Source: Gymnogyps californianus
Lineage: Eukaryota; Chordata; Aves; Accipitriformes; Cathartidae
Length of the DNA stretch: 64,000 bases
Direction: 5' to 3'
Assembly: GCF_018139145.2 (NCBI RefSeq)
Contig: NC_059479.1
Span: 5,518,001-5,582,000 of the forward strand
The number at the start of each line of letters is the position of its first letter. Within the stretch, counting starts at the first letter, position 1. Made by a program: the position numbers and the translations under genes. Shown here in pieces: positions 29,148-41,873 of this stretch. Under the pieces are notes generated by a model. The model ran no database searches. It saw nothing but the letters and a program-made list of their open reading frames with translations, and was not told the DNA's origin.

Positions 29148-29155
29148 CTTTATAT
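29148..29155 (-). promoter_or_regulatory. LTR 1 TATA box
   Basis: The minus strand reads ATATAAAG within the LTR, after a long pyrimidine/GC-rich U3. This is the core promoter position for this LTR family, and the same sequence is at 53132-53139 in LTR 2. Whether the promoter is active cannot be judged from sequence. Confidence 0.55.
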
Positions 29156-32100
29156 GCTGAGCATGACATCCTATGGTCTGGAATGTCCCTTTGGTCAGTG
29201 GGGGTCAGCTGTCCCGGCTGTGTCCCCTCCCAGCTTCTTGTGCACCCCCAGCCTCCTCGCTGGCGGGGCGGTATGAGGAGCAGAAGAGGCCTTGACTCTG
29301 TGTAAGCACTGCTCAGCAGTAACGAAAGCATCCCTGTATTATGAACACTGTTTCCAGCACAAATCCAAAACATAGCCCCATACCAGCTACTATGAAGAAA
29401 ATTAACTCTACCCCAGCCAAAACCAGCACAGGGTAGTAACTTGTTTGTGACACAACCAAAGTCAGTTTAGCCGGAGTGAGTACTGCAGCAGGAGCAGTGC
29501 TGAGGAGGGAGGCTCAGGTAGGAAAAAAATGTTTTGTTCTTGTTTTAAATTCAAGATTAAGCTGTTTTAAAGAGAAATGTGTATGTCAAAGAAGCTGGAG
29601 AAAAGTGTTAGCAAGTGGCTTCTTGTAGGCTTTTTCAGTCCCTGCGTCAGTTTATTCGAGTGTACATCTGCTGGTAGACTTGTGTCAGACTGAATAAAGT
29701 TCTTAAAAGTCTCATTATTTTAAGAGTTAAAGGAGTTACTTTTTGCTGTAACTGTCATGATTTTTAAATTTTGTCAATGACATCTTTTAGCTAAGTGAAA
29801 GTACTTAAATGCTACGTTGTACGTAGGCCAATGCCCACATTTTAAGGTTCTAATCTGTTGCACTGCCATTAGGAGTAAATTGATTAAATAGCTAATTTGA
29901 CTCATGTTAGCAAATTATTGAGTTTGTCTAACAGAACACAGAATTAGTCAGTCTGAGAATTCATATTTGGTGGGATTTGTTGTAATGCCTCCTGAAACTT
30001 AAATTTGAACTTGAAATGACTCAAAAGGCTAATACCCTGACTGTAAGTTCATCTTATTAGTTGCTGGTGACTTTATAAACAGCATTAGCAAAGGTAGGTT
30101 TTTCTTTGCGCTTTTGCAAACCTTGAGAGAAAAAATGAAAAAAAGAAAAAAAAAAAAAGTTAAATACACAGTAGCACAGGATATGCTAGTGTCAGACTTA
30201 CCTGAACAATTTAGGAGGAATTTATGCTGAATCCTAAGGACTCTCTCCCATGGTATTGTAAAGTTCCTCAGTATTTGAGACTATTGTGGTTGCTTGCTAC
30301 ATTGCTATAGCCTCCTTAAAGTACTCTGGCTCTATTACGAGTCACTGAAGTTCTGGAAGTAATTTTATAGTTCATACAAACCATGGAAGTTTTATAATTA
30401 GTTTCAGAGAAGAGCAAGACTGGAAACCAACAGATAATTAGCTAGAAAGAATGAGTCCCCGTTAGCAGCTGAAGAATTTGGTAGAGTTTCACTTGGAAAC
30501 CACATTGGCAGCTGTATGCCAGTTCTGATACACATTATGCTTCTGAAAAGGGAAACTCTGGCAAGTGATTTCCGTAAAACAGCCAACTTCAGAGCCAGCT
30601 TCGTCCAGCTGGGCCATATGGAACCAGCAGCAGTGGCAGCCCTACCCCTCTCTCCCATCCTTCTCAATCCATATGGAATAGGAAGAAGCCAAGCTCCAGC
30701 AGAATTGGCATGCTAATTTTGGTATCTAGCAAAGCTGTGCCTAGGTGAAAGAATGCTACCTGGGGCATCGCTGTATCTTACGAGCTCTTCTACAAGTTGT
30801 TGTAATGGTTCTCTGGAGATCAGTGCTTTTGGAGGGGCTGGAGTTATATTCTGAGCTTGAGAAGTTCCAGAATAGGGTAACAGCCAAACAGTGCAATCAT
30901 GCATTCCTCTACCTCTTAAAAGTAATGCATCATTCTATTCCTACCGGTATATCTATGGTTTGTTACACAAGCTGCAGTTATCATTCTTACATCAATTATG
31001 TAATGGGTGCCATGAGAAATTTTACCCAAAAAAAGAAAGATACTGTTGTGCAACGTCTAGCTCATTGAACTGTTGTGTGTGCTGGGAGGGAAATGTGAGG
31101 AAAAAAGATTCTTTTACATTATTTTGGGATCAAAATTACATGTTGATAAGGCATAAAATTGCTGCGCTGAAGTCTGAAGTTACATGATAACAGTATGAGA
31201 TTTTATGAAATGAGAAAGCATTGTCTCATCTCAGATGGAACATAATTGTGCAATGTACGTCAGATAAAGGGGTTGTATGCTGTCTTAGGTAATACTACAA
31301 GACTGCTTTTAATGAACTAATACGCTATTTTTTGTTTCTGCTTCTTATATTTTACATTGTAGGAAACAATATTGTATCTCTTTTCTTAAAAGATAATGCT
31401 ACCTAATTAAAGAAACACATTGCTGAAATGGGCAAAAGATCAGATATGGTTTTTCCAAATTTCCAATTCATCTCTTTTGCAGAAAGTAGCCTAACAGAAG
31501 AGACTTTTTTTTTTTTTTTTAAGAGTATTACTTCTTAGTGGCTACATCTATACTGTTCTGTATCGAGGTCTTCCAAGAAAACAGGAATCTAAACTTATCT
31601 ATATACATATTTGCTGTCTGAAGGCAGCTTTTGAAGTTGCATTTAGAATGATCATGCGGATATTTCTAAAAAGAAACCTCATTTCTACCCCCTGCTATAG
31701 AGCCTAGTCAAGGATAGGATACCTGCTAGTCCATCTGTCCTTACAGAAATAATGCTGGAAAAGATGAAGGAGAAAGCGTGGGAGTATTTCCTAGGTGGGC
31801 CCTGGCATTGGCGACGTGTGCAATTTCCAAGTAGGAATTCGCACACTTGTGAAAGCATGCGGAAGAGGGGAGGGAGTTTTGTTTCCTTCAGCTGAAAGGG
31901 AATCTGAAAGAGCAGGGATCTTCTCAAACAGAAAAGGCAACAATGGATTCCTAACAATTGATGGAGTTGTTTGCAGTTAAATGGCTAATACACTGGACTG
32001 GCATCCAAAGGCGGTTTCTAAATAAAGCTTGCTGGTTTAGGCTAATCTGCTCTGCAGTGTTGTTATTAGCCATTTTATCAATATGAGCTTTTGTTTATGG

Positions 32101-32440
32101 TTCAGGAACTAGAATTTCTTTCTTAAGAAATGTATAGTCTGAAAATTTCAGTCAGTTCTAGAAAAACGTAAAGATCAGAGAAACTTTAGTCTCCAAAAAT
32201 TAGTCTAATTAGAATATCAGTAGCTGCTTTTCCAGTGTAACTGCAATAAGCATCATGGGAAATTAGCAAGATAATTATGGGAATTGTTGCTCGATGAACT
32301 TGAATGCTTATTTGGCAAATGGACTACTTGTAATGAAATGCTTTGTGCTATGTTCCACCATTTTCTTCAAAAATACTCTCTTAGATTCTGTTTTATACCC
32401 AGTTCACCAAATACTTTAACCCATTTAAACTCTTATGTAA

Positions 32441-32458
32441 GGGGGGGGGGGGGGGGGG
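32441..32458. repeat. Poly(G) run, 18 bases
   Basis: Uninterrupted G18 on the plus strand. Such runs form G-quadruplexes readily and are often miscounted in assemblies, so the exact length is uncertain. See also the C20 run at 32826-32845. Confidence 0.85.
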
Positions 32459-32825
32459 AACCTGTGAAGTTCAGTTTTAAGCAAGTAATTCTGCTTGGTG
32501 AGGTACTGCCAAAGAAAATGAAGATTTTGGCTTTTCTTTTTTTCTTTTTTTGGTCAGTGCACAATCTTTTTTCACAGATTTTTAACAGAAGTCACTAATA
32601 AAAAATGATGATGCATGCACATACTGCATAAAGAATCTTTTTAGTTATCACTTTTTATTTATTTTCTGGTGAAAGATGGATTAATTTAGAAATAGACATT
32701 GCAAGTACACAAACTACAATTTCAAAAAAAGTTCTTGGCAGAAATAGCTCAAGACATAAGCTTTCTGTAAGAAGAAATGAAAGCAAAGAATGAGATTTGG
32801 CCAAAACTTGTCCTCATATGCATCT

Positions 32826-32854
32826 CCCCCCCCCCCCCCCCCCCCTTTTTTTTT
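32826..32854. repeat. Poly(C)20 followed by T9
   Basis: Twenty C then nine T on the plus strand, that is A9G20 on the minus strand. It lies 367 bases after the G18 run and is complementary to it. The length is subject to sequencing and slippage error. Confidence 0.85.
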
Positions 32855-35800
32855 CTGTAGGGCAGGCATGAGATTGTTACAAAAGTAGAGTTACATATTG
32901 TAAACAACCAAGTAAATAAATTTTGTCTGTTTTTCTTCTATCTGTGTGCTTTTAGCATACTTTTGATTTTACAATTACTGTCAATATAGTTCTTACTACT
33001 TTCTCATGCTAAGAGAAGATTAATAGTATATGTAAGAAAAAAGAGAGGTACTGTATGAAGTTTGACTCTCAAAAGAAGTCTTATAAACCACGGGCTCTGA
33101 CAGAAGCATACACTTACTGTTATTGTTTTGTGTTTATTTAAAAGCTGCCAGTCTGCCAGTGAGGTTGGTACCATCCCCGGAGAAGAGAAGCTTTATGCCA
33201 TTGCCAAGTAGCATGTCTTTGATTAAACACATCAATTAATTCTGCTGTAATCTAACAAAATGGGGTCCTTTTGACTTTAACCTTTCTTAGTGTGGCATGT
33301 CTGTTGCAGACAAGAATGTTTTTGGGGAAATAATACTGTGCACACCAAAGAATACTACTTTTTCTAGTAGAGATAGAGCAAACTAACCCCCTAAAATATC
33401 CCTCAGTGTGTTCTGGAGTGGGTTTAGGTAGCACTGTTAGCCAATAACATTTATTTATCACTGATAGCCAGTATTGTTGGAAGAGTTGTAGGAATCAAGT
33501 TGTGCTGCTTTGGGGGCATTTAAAGACCCACAGTAAATCTGCAAGAACAGTGAGTGCCTCAGTCCAATTCAGTTCTGTTCTACCAAGCTACAATTTTCTT
33601 ACACCTTAATCCTCAGAGTTTCAGTTTGTGTAATCTGTCCTTGCACCACTGACGGCAGGGAAGACACACCAATTTACACTGGATGCCAAAGCTGTGTTGT
33701 ACGGCATTTCTTTCTCCGTGTTGTTGCGTGCGTATGATGGACTGAATTGCTAAAAAGTTACTGTGCCAGTCCAAGAGTGTGATACCTGAAGCAATCTTAA
33801 TGAAATGACACCATTTCTCCAAGTTCTGGGATCCTTCATAATCTAAGATGTGATATGTATGTGCCCAGGTAATCATTGGACACCCATATTTAAGGGATAG
33901 AAAAATACTGTGCCATTTCCCTTTTTCATCTCTTTCTAACAGAATCCAATAATTACTTGAAAGCAGAGAGAATTAATGACTGAAACAAGTCAGTGTGGAA
34001 TTTATAAACCTACATTGAAGTTACCTGATGTGGTGAGGCATTAATCAGAATTTACAAGGAGGAGCAATTTTCATGTTTCTGTCCTGATATAGGTCAAAGC
34101 TGGGGTTTTTGTTTGGTTGTTTTTTTAGCTAGGCTTCCCTGCAGGCTGACATTGGCTCAAGAAAAGCTTAAATAATGTTTTAAATATACAAGGTAACAAG
34201 TTAAATTAAAATAAATGAAATTAATTAAAACACCAAACTCAAATTCCTCAGTATACCTGTTCATGAAGTGCTACAGTGATAAATTAAGTGAAATCTAGAG
34301 TGACAGAGAAGAATGTACCTTAAAATTGCATTTTTCACTGTAATCTAAAGAAAGAATCAGTGAAGAAGAAAAAACGTAAAGGTATGGCAATGCTTTTAGT
34401 TTTAATTAATAGTGAATATCAGCAATATTTAATCATTCTTTAAGTATTGCAGTACTTTGCAGTATGCTAATATGTGCTGACTACAAAAACGTTTGTGGAG
34501 GCCCAGAAATACACAGTGCTGTGACTTGTCTCTTTTAGATTATCACGGATAGTTCACTGCTTCCATCTGAATTTGTACAAATGTGCAAATCTCTGTGATG
34601 AACTAACACAGAATAATGCATATGACTTCTGGTTTTGCTGAAGTGATGCTCAGATAAATGTTTCTCCTGGCTTCATTCTCACTTTTTTTCTCCTTGTAAA
34701 GCCACTCAAAATCCTACATTTATAAATCAGTGAACAATGTCATGTAATGAAAAGTGTGTAATCCCATCAAGTAAAATTGAGATGTTTTAGAAATTGTGAT
34801 GATTGGTTTATGAAGATGCCTACTGTTCTCCCACCCCCCCTTCTGATTTGGGCATGATTATACATTCTAGCTCTGAGTTTTAACCAGAAATTCATGCTGA
34901 TTATTTTTCTTTAGCCATTAATGTAGGTTAAGCTCCTCACACATGGGGCTTATGGAGGTTTTTGCCCTTCTAAATAAATGCTACAGTGCATCCAGTTTTA
35001 TTACAAACTTTTTTTAATAATCATGAAACACTGTGTGAAGACTTTTTCTGTAGAAGCTAAGATGTACTTTTTATGGTACATACGAGGAAGATGTGCCAGC
35101 AAGAGACACAGGGTTGCCTGTTCCTTTTTTATGTTGTGTCTGTAGCAAAAGGCCATACCCACATTTGGAGCGAAAAGTCTGAGTCTTTAAATTGCTAGAG
35201 AATGGGATCTGGTTTATAACGAGTAAGAAAAGCTCTTTATTTCTCCTGGAACTGACAAAATAATGAGTTAAATGCTGATAGTGCACTGACTTGGCAGGCA
35301 AATGGTACAAATATAGTATGCTGAAGAATAATTCACGTACAGCCTTGGACATTAACTATAGACTATTCTGTTAAGAAAAGACATGGTTGGCTGGTGGGAT
35401 TCTCCTTTGTGTCTTAGCCCAGATGCCAAATGTGATTTTTGTGTGTGTGTTAGAAAATGAGTATATAGCTTGAGCAGATTTGGGTCTGTATATACAGATT
35501 AGAAGCCAGGTACAACATAGAAAAATGTGTTTCTTTTTTTTTTTTTTTCTTTTTTTTCCTTTCATTATTTATCTTTGCATTTTCTGTTTTCTTTCAAATT
35601 GATTAAGCCTGTCATGTTGAAGGTCCTCAGCTGCTCTGTAGTAATAGGACCATAGGGCTCAATCCAGCAAAATGCTGAGCACTCCAAACCCAGTGCAATA
35701 AAGCACGTAAGTGCATACTTACAATTATGAATGTGATTGGTTGCAATGGGCATTTCCATTTAACTGCATGCTTGATTTCTTTCTGGGTTTGAGGGAAAAA

Positions 35801-37373
35801 CAATGTAGCACCTTCTAGGGACAAGCTCCTGTTAAGAATACATTTATTTAATTGTTACTGTTGGTGTGGTTTTGAGGTTCTACCTGCAGAAGTCATTGCT
35901 GTTTGATGTTGAGTGATCGTGGCTCATCTAATGAATCCTTGAAATATTTTTATGCCAGGTTAATCCATTTCTCATTAGCCTTTTTTAGTTTTTGTTTAAA
36001 TTGCTCTAAGTTGGCACAGGTTTTTCAGTAGTCTAATATGATGCACGATGATCTTGCAATTCTTTGTTACATAAAATTGAACAAATTTGGTCAAATGAGC
36101 GTAAGAATTGAAAAATTTGATGGTGTAAGCAGAGGTTCAATTAAGTAAGTCAGGTTGCTGCTTCTTTTACTCTAGTGTTCATGTGATCGTTGCATGAGCA
36201 GTATCCCAATGCGTAATGACTGTTTTTAAAAATTAATGACCAATTCTGAGATATCAGCTCTTCATCTTCTCTTGGATTTGGGATTCCCAGTGGGTCCTTA
36301 TAACAGAAGGAACATTTCCATGTTTCCCCTTTGAGGGAATGGAGATAGACTTAGTCCCCAGTGCCTAGTACATGATTTTAACAAGGCACATAATCACAAG
36401 CCATCATCAGTAAGATGCCATAACTCAAGTGCTGTAAAAACTGAGAAAGCAGGCTTGTTTAGTGTGTTGTAAATTGAGTACCTAGAATTGGTGACTGTGA
36501 TATCTGTAGTAACCATAACACATCTGTGGGATATTTTGTCCAAGGAAAAGCAAAAATTTGTGAAACATAACAGAGGGAATAGTGTTGAGATTAGCCGTAA
36601 GGATAACTTTATGAATTCTTCTTAAGAATTGTCTCAATGCTAATTCCAGAGTAGAATAAATGGGTCCAAGGTTTTATGTTTAACTACTGTTGGAAATAGC
36701 AATGAATTTCTGATCGTAGAAAAAATCCTCTGTAGTACAACTAACCTCAGTACCCCCAAAACAGTAAACTCTAACGAAATGTAAAGCAATTAAAGGTCCC
36801 CTCTGTCTTACTGTGAGGTTAAAACAGCGAAATGCTGGGAAAGACAATCCAGTTCTAACTTTGTCACAGGAAGAGTTAGTCCATAAGCCTGGACTTTTCC
36901 ATTATACCATCTTGATTTTCTGTTAGTTTACAGAGCATCGCATGCAACTTTCACAAGCCTGCAATTGAATTCTCCTAGACTGCTGCAAAATGGCTGAAAT
37001 TTCTCTGAATTGCTGGCTGATTTATGATTAAAATGGTATTAGGGAGAAGTACTGTCCTTTTCATAACTTTGAGGAAAAATTGGACATTTGACCTTGTATT
37101 TACTGAAGACAATAGCCAGCTAGCTGCTTCTTCCTTTCAGGCCAGCTTGACATCTCGGGGCTTTATTATACATTTTCCTTGAGGCACTGGTGCTTTCCTT
37201 TTGCTTGATTTAGAATAACAGAAATGTTTTGATTCGAAGGACCAGCCAAAGCTAACTTCAGTGTTTACCCTGAAGCACGATCCCTGTGAACACATGGGGT
37301 TTATTCATCCAACCATTACAGAAAATGGTTTTAAAAAAATTACTCTTACATTCACTGATTTCATTGTAAATGA

Positions 37374-37399
37374 AGGCCCACAGCCTTCCCTGTGGGCCT
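37374..37399. repeat. Perfect GC-rich hairpin, 10-bp stem
   Basis: AGGCCCACAG and CTGTGGGCCT form a perfect inverted repeat around a six-base loop (ccttcc). It stands out in AT-rich sequence. There is no U tract after it and no second arm long enough for a microRNA precursor. Its function is unknown and it may be chance. Confidence 0.7.
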
Positions 37400-38070
37400 G
37401 CCATTAGAAAGAAAGGTATAGATTGAAGAAGAGGGGAAGACTTGTATGTCTAACTCAAACATGTCAAGCGTTCACTTCTTTGCTGAAGAAGAATAATACA
37501 TTTAATTAGACTATCATTGTGACAAATTGGTTGTGATGAGGCCATCTATCTCAGGAGAGTGATGCTAATCTTTCTTGTAGTTTAAAGGTTCTCCTGTGTT
37601 GGCATGAGACAGATAACTAATCTTTTTGAGGCCGTGGGGAAAACAAGAAATTCTTCCTATTAGAAATGATTGGATACTTCAATTGCTGTATATAAGTATT
37701 TTTTTTAAATGAGGAATGGTTTTGAGGACATAACGATTTTGAAGGACTAAGTCCCATTAATGCCTTAAGCACTGCAGAACTCAACTTGCAAGTGTCTAAC
37801 CTCTGCCCCTATAGTGGAATCCTAAACCTACAGTTTAACTCTCCCATACAGTAAGGAGAGGGTTATGCATCTGAGAAAGCTGGTCCAGAAAGTTACTTGC
37901 TGACGAAAGGATCATCTTGAACGAGCTGAAAGGAATAGCAGAGCAGTGTGGCACATGCTTCGCAACTGAGACGCCTTCTGAGCTGCTGAGTGCAGGTGTT
38001 GCTACTTTTGCTCTGCAAAACCAAGAATCCTCTCCTAAGAAAAGGTACTGACAAATTTCTTTCTCAGTAT
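37400..38070. other. Non-coding; possible continuation of the decayed frame
   Basis: A second minus-strand frame (38077-37835, 80 codons) starts at an ATG that overlaps the TAA ending the frame described at 38071-38694. It could be the same decayed coding sequence after a frameshift. It has no recognised domain. Confidence 0.25.
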
Positions 38071-38694
38071 TTAGCATGCCTGTTTCATTTCAGAGTGTGG
38101 CTTGCACTGCATCACCTCAAAAAATCGAGCAATGTAACAATTAGCAAAATCTTCACGAATCTCTATAATCATATTTTCTACTGCAGGGCTTGGCATAAAG
38201 AGAAATAGAGGAGTATTCTGCTGTACTTGAAGAAAATTTTGAATGCTTGCTTTAACCTGATAGGAGTGGTCCTTTAGGATCTTGTGAAGTTCAGTAAAAA
38301 TAAACACTACTGCCAAGATTGTTGTAGATAATGCTGAATTGATACTGTTCATCGTAAAAGGCAGAAGACCAAATAGGTCATCAGCCTTTGGTGAAACACA
38401 TACACGCTCCTGACACGTCACTGTTTCTAAGACAAATTTTACCATTTCTAATGCTCCATCTTAGCCTTTTCTAAAGGATAGCTGCACTCTTAACTTCGCG
38501 CCTTCCCCCCAATATCTTGCTTCCTGAATTTTTGACCATTTTGGTAGTCTCTGGTCTGTCTCTGTCTTCTGCTCCTCCTGAGGCCTCCCTGGAGCTGAAT
38601 GAAGTCATGGTCTTCTGTCTTTCACATACAGCTTTGTTAGTATTTCCAACAAGAATTGGTAGTTTTGAGCCTCCATGTTGTAGAACATCATAAC
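38071..38694 (-). pseudogene. Stop-poor minus-strand frame, possible decayed coding sequence
   Basis: From 38694 to a TAA at 38071-38073 the minus strand has one frame of 208 codons with only two internal stops (a TGA near 38605 and a TAA near 38463). The last 130 codons are fully open, with ATG at 38443-38445. The conceptual peptide has an N-terminal charged, Gln/Glu/Arg-rich part, then a hydrophobic stretch in which a run of about 18 residues could be a membrane or buried helix, then a mixed, helix-compatible C-terminal part. I recognise no family. At this base composition about a dozen stops would be expected, but with the number of frames examined one such region by chance is not excluded. 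No start context, splice sites or poly(A) tail confirm it. Confidence 0.3.
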
Positions 38695-41600
38695 TTAAAT
38701 TTTAGGCAGCTATATTAATCTCTTTTTCGCTGAATTTATGTATTTGTCAAAAAATTTAGTGTCAGTTCCTTACTGTCCTGTGTTAAGTCTTCCCGTAGCA
38801 AGGTTCTCTGGGCAGGCAGCTGCATAACATCAGCTAGGAGACTGAAACAGTAGAAGCATGTGAAAGATGGCGTTGACTAATAAGTGTTAACCTAAGTTAG
38901 GCTGTTGATCCAAAGTGACCAAATATACTAGAAAGAGAGTGGGGGTGGGGAAGTAGCTTGTTGCTAGCTCCTTAGAAGGCACGGGCACTTCTCTCTGAAA
39001 GCAATGCCTGAACTTACTATTCAAGGTGATCCGAGTGGCATCCAGCCAGTGGGTGCCTTTCATTTAGTTATTACAAGCACAAGATGCAAACACCTATATG
39101 GTACAGCTGGGGCATGTGAAGATGAGTATATTTTGCTGGAATGTTAATTAGATCTTGTAAGTAGCTAAACTGTATTAAACTGAAAACTGCAGTGCAAAAA
39201 GCATTAAAGGTCATGGGGGACTGTTGGATGTGTGGTAATTATTTCCTACTGTTACATACTGAAGTGTCAGCTGTACCTATAGAAATCAGTGAGATTGTGT
39301 TTCTAGAAAGAGCTGTTCACCCTCTTCCTGCAAGTTTACCCTCAATAGCATTATAACAAAGAATCTGCAAGGACTTTCACGTGTTTACAAGGTGAATGTA
39401 TATTGAATTAACTATCTTATCCCAACCAGTTAAAAATTAGTCTTATAAAACTGAAGTTTATATTGATGAACAATTAATCAGATGAGTAGTCCTGTTGAAT
39501 AAAGGCTTAAAGCAATAGACTTATTGGGAAAATTGCTACGTATCTAGACAGTTGATATCACAGAAGGAATCTATTTCTTTATTTATTTTTACTGTAATTG
39601 AAATAGACCCCAGGACATGGTGAAGATAAGAATGCTTATGTGAGCTGATCTTTATATACCACTTAAATATCACGTGATTTGTTCCTATATTAAGTTGCAA
39701 ATGTGGAGGCTCAAGTGCAAGTCTTCCACACTGTTGGCCCTTCCAGTGAGCTGCTGGGAGAGATAAGCAACTGGAGCTGCCATATGCTGGCAGGATCACT
39801 GATTAATCTTGCATGGGTTGTACCTAACAGAGAAACTGTGTCATCTTGCTTCAACCTATGTTTGTTAAATATAGCATGTGGTAAAATAATAAGAAAGAGC
39901 GTGTGTATGTGAAAATAATCAGCTTGAAACACCTTGTTATTCAGACTGAAGGATATCTGTTTTCTCCCAAAGATCAGATTCAGGGGCTTGAATAGCCCTG
40001 CTGGCTGCCTCACACAATGCTATCATTACTTCTAGCAGCAAATGAAGCATATGTGCCCATGAGATAACTTTAAGCTAAGAAAATTCCATTTTCCAATGGT
40101 AGTCTCAGAAATCATGATGTGTTTATATGTAATATGTTAAAAGGAATTTTGCTGTATCGGTTCTTAGGATGTATTGTTTCCCCAATACATGTTGGGATTT
40201 TGTACACTCACAAATTGATCTCGTTTGCTAGCATCAGAGTTTAGTTGATATTCTAGAATAGGTAAACACCTGCTTAATGAAATCTCATTACTACGATCCT
40301 ATTTAAATGACTGAAATTTGGCAACATTTTTTCTGCTGTGGTGTATCTTGATATTAATCTAGTTATGTCTGAAGGCACACTTCATTTTTTCTAGGAGATA
40401 GAACCACTATCTAAAAAAGCTATCTCTTTTCCCTCTGCCCTTCCCCTTTCCCAGTTCTCTAGCCTTCCTGCTACGTCCAAGCAGGAGAAGTAAATGCAAA
40501 TGTTAACAGAAAGCTATGAAGCATGATTTAAAGAAAACACTGGGAAAACAAATGTTTACTCAGAGACTGATCTGAAACTTAAGATGTATTTTATTAAAAA
40601 AAAATTATAATTAAGAGGACACCTATGAAAAATTTTCTTTGCAGAAGGAACATTACAATCAAAGAATAAAGAAATGAGAGCCGTACTGGCAATAATGTAA
40701 GGCGTGTAGCAAGTGGGGAAACATGATGGAGTTTTGCAAAAGCTAAAAAAACAAGAACAACTAAAAAATCTACTCTAAAAAACTAAAGAAAATATGCTTT
40801 TGGGACTTGCTCCGAGAGGTGAACCAAAATAGACTTTGGCAGTTGCAAACAAGAGCTCTTCTCCCTTTCTTCTACATACTGCAAACGTGACATTTGTATA
40901 TTGTTTTCGCTGATAACTGCCCTTGTTCTTCCCTTATTCCCATGTTCCCTGATAAAGTGTCAGTGCCATTTCTGCTTATGCTGTTTTATATCTGAGCTCA
41001 TGACATAGTCTACTTGACACCATTCAGGTGGGATGGCTACTTATCCGTCCTACCACAAAAGCACAGCAGATGACGTGGTTTAGTTTCCAGTATGGATGAA
41101 GTGAGTTGTAATGCTTCCCTGGAAGTTACTCATATTTGCAGGCAGACCCTGTGAATATCCATAAATCCCTGGCCATAATGTCGTGCTGCAGATGTGCATG
41201 ACTGTGCAGCAGAGGACTGCTTTCTCTATGGTTTCTGCACAGTTCTTTCTGTGACACAGTTTGAGATTCCTTTTAATGATTTTTTTTTTTCAGTAATCTG
41301 CAGTACTTGCCTTAAGAGAAGACAATAAAGATGTGCAGAACTGTGATCCTAAATATTTGAAGTGTTTTCATGATGTCTTGTCTATTTTTTTCAGTTTAAG
41401 CTGAATAATTGAAATTGCATATGGAACTAATCTTTGTCTTTTTGAGAGGAATTTTTGAGGACTCTCTTAAGCATGACACTGGAAATGAACACACTGGGTG
41501 TCACAACAGAAAACAAATTATGGTATAGATTGCTATGTTAAACTGTAAGCTGCTAAGCTTTTTCTCTTTGTTCTATGGTTTTAGAAGCCCAGTCTTTCAG

Positions 41601-41873
41601 GCTGTTTGCCGGGTGCACAGTAAATTTCAGTCAATTATTTCTGATAGCACTGATTTTTGCACATTTACAACTAAATACTGCAGGAAATCCTCTTTGTATA
41701 GAAAGTGGTATGCATGGGTTTTTATACCGAGAGAAGTATCATGCCCTACTAATAAAAGAATAGATGAGAACCGTGTGTATGTTCCTATGTGCAAAGAAGA
41801 AAATATTTTAATACATGGATAGAATTTGATATACCTGGACTAAAAGCAAAGTCTAGTCTTCTGCCTGAGTTAG
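38695..41873. other. AT-rich non-coding stretch
   Basis: No supported gene or repeat. Frames at 39703-39912 (plus) and 39711-40013 (minus) overlap one another on opposite strands and show no domain. A good acceptor-like tract (tttttttttcag, about 41281-41293) is followed within a few codons by stops and an AATAAAG word. Confidence 0.5.

Larger units (their letters stand above)
28835..29430 (-). mobile_element. Solo LTR of an avian endogenous retrovirus-like element (copy 1)
   Basis: A 596-base element starting TGTCATGG and ending CCAGCACA on the plus strand. Read on the minus strand it begins TGTGCTGGTTTTGGCTGGGG and ends ACCATGACA, so it has the TG...CA ends of an LTR. It is bounded by a perfect 5-base direct repeat, GGGTA (28830-28834 and 29431-29435). 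The minus strand holds a TATA box (29148-29155) and an ATTAAA polyadenylation word (28962-28967) in the expected order. I recognise the family as a common bird LTR, probably ERVL-like (class III), from its ends and the 5-base duplication; this is from memory and not searched. No gag, pol or env lies next to it. It is GC- and CpG-richer than the flanks. Open frames of 99-110 codons inside it (28828-29160 plus, 29074-29373 minus) are not genes. Confidence 0.93.
29436..37373. other. AT-rich non-coding stretch
   Basis: No supported gene. It contains an A-rich run at about 30131-30161, the G and C homopolymers listed below, and a moderately GC-rich patch at about 30590-30720 that is open on both strands (minus 30404-30667, plus 30516-30716) but shows no domain or splice logic. 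T-rich runs occur near 31506 and 35530. Confidence 0.55.

Noticed and set aside
28828..29373. Open frames of 99-110 codons on both strands
   Set aside because: They lie inside solo LTR 1 and recur almost unchanged in LTR 2. They are repeat sequence and not genes.
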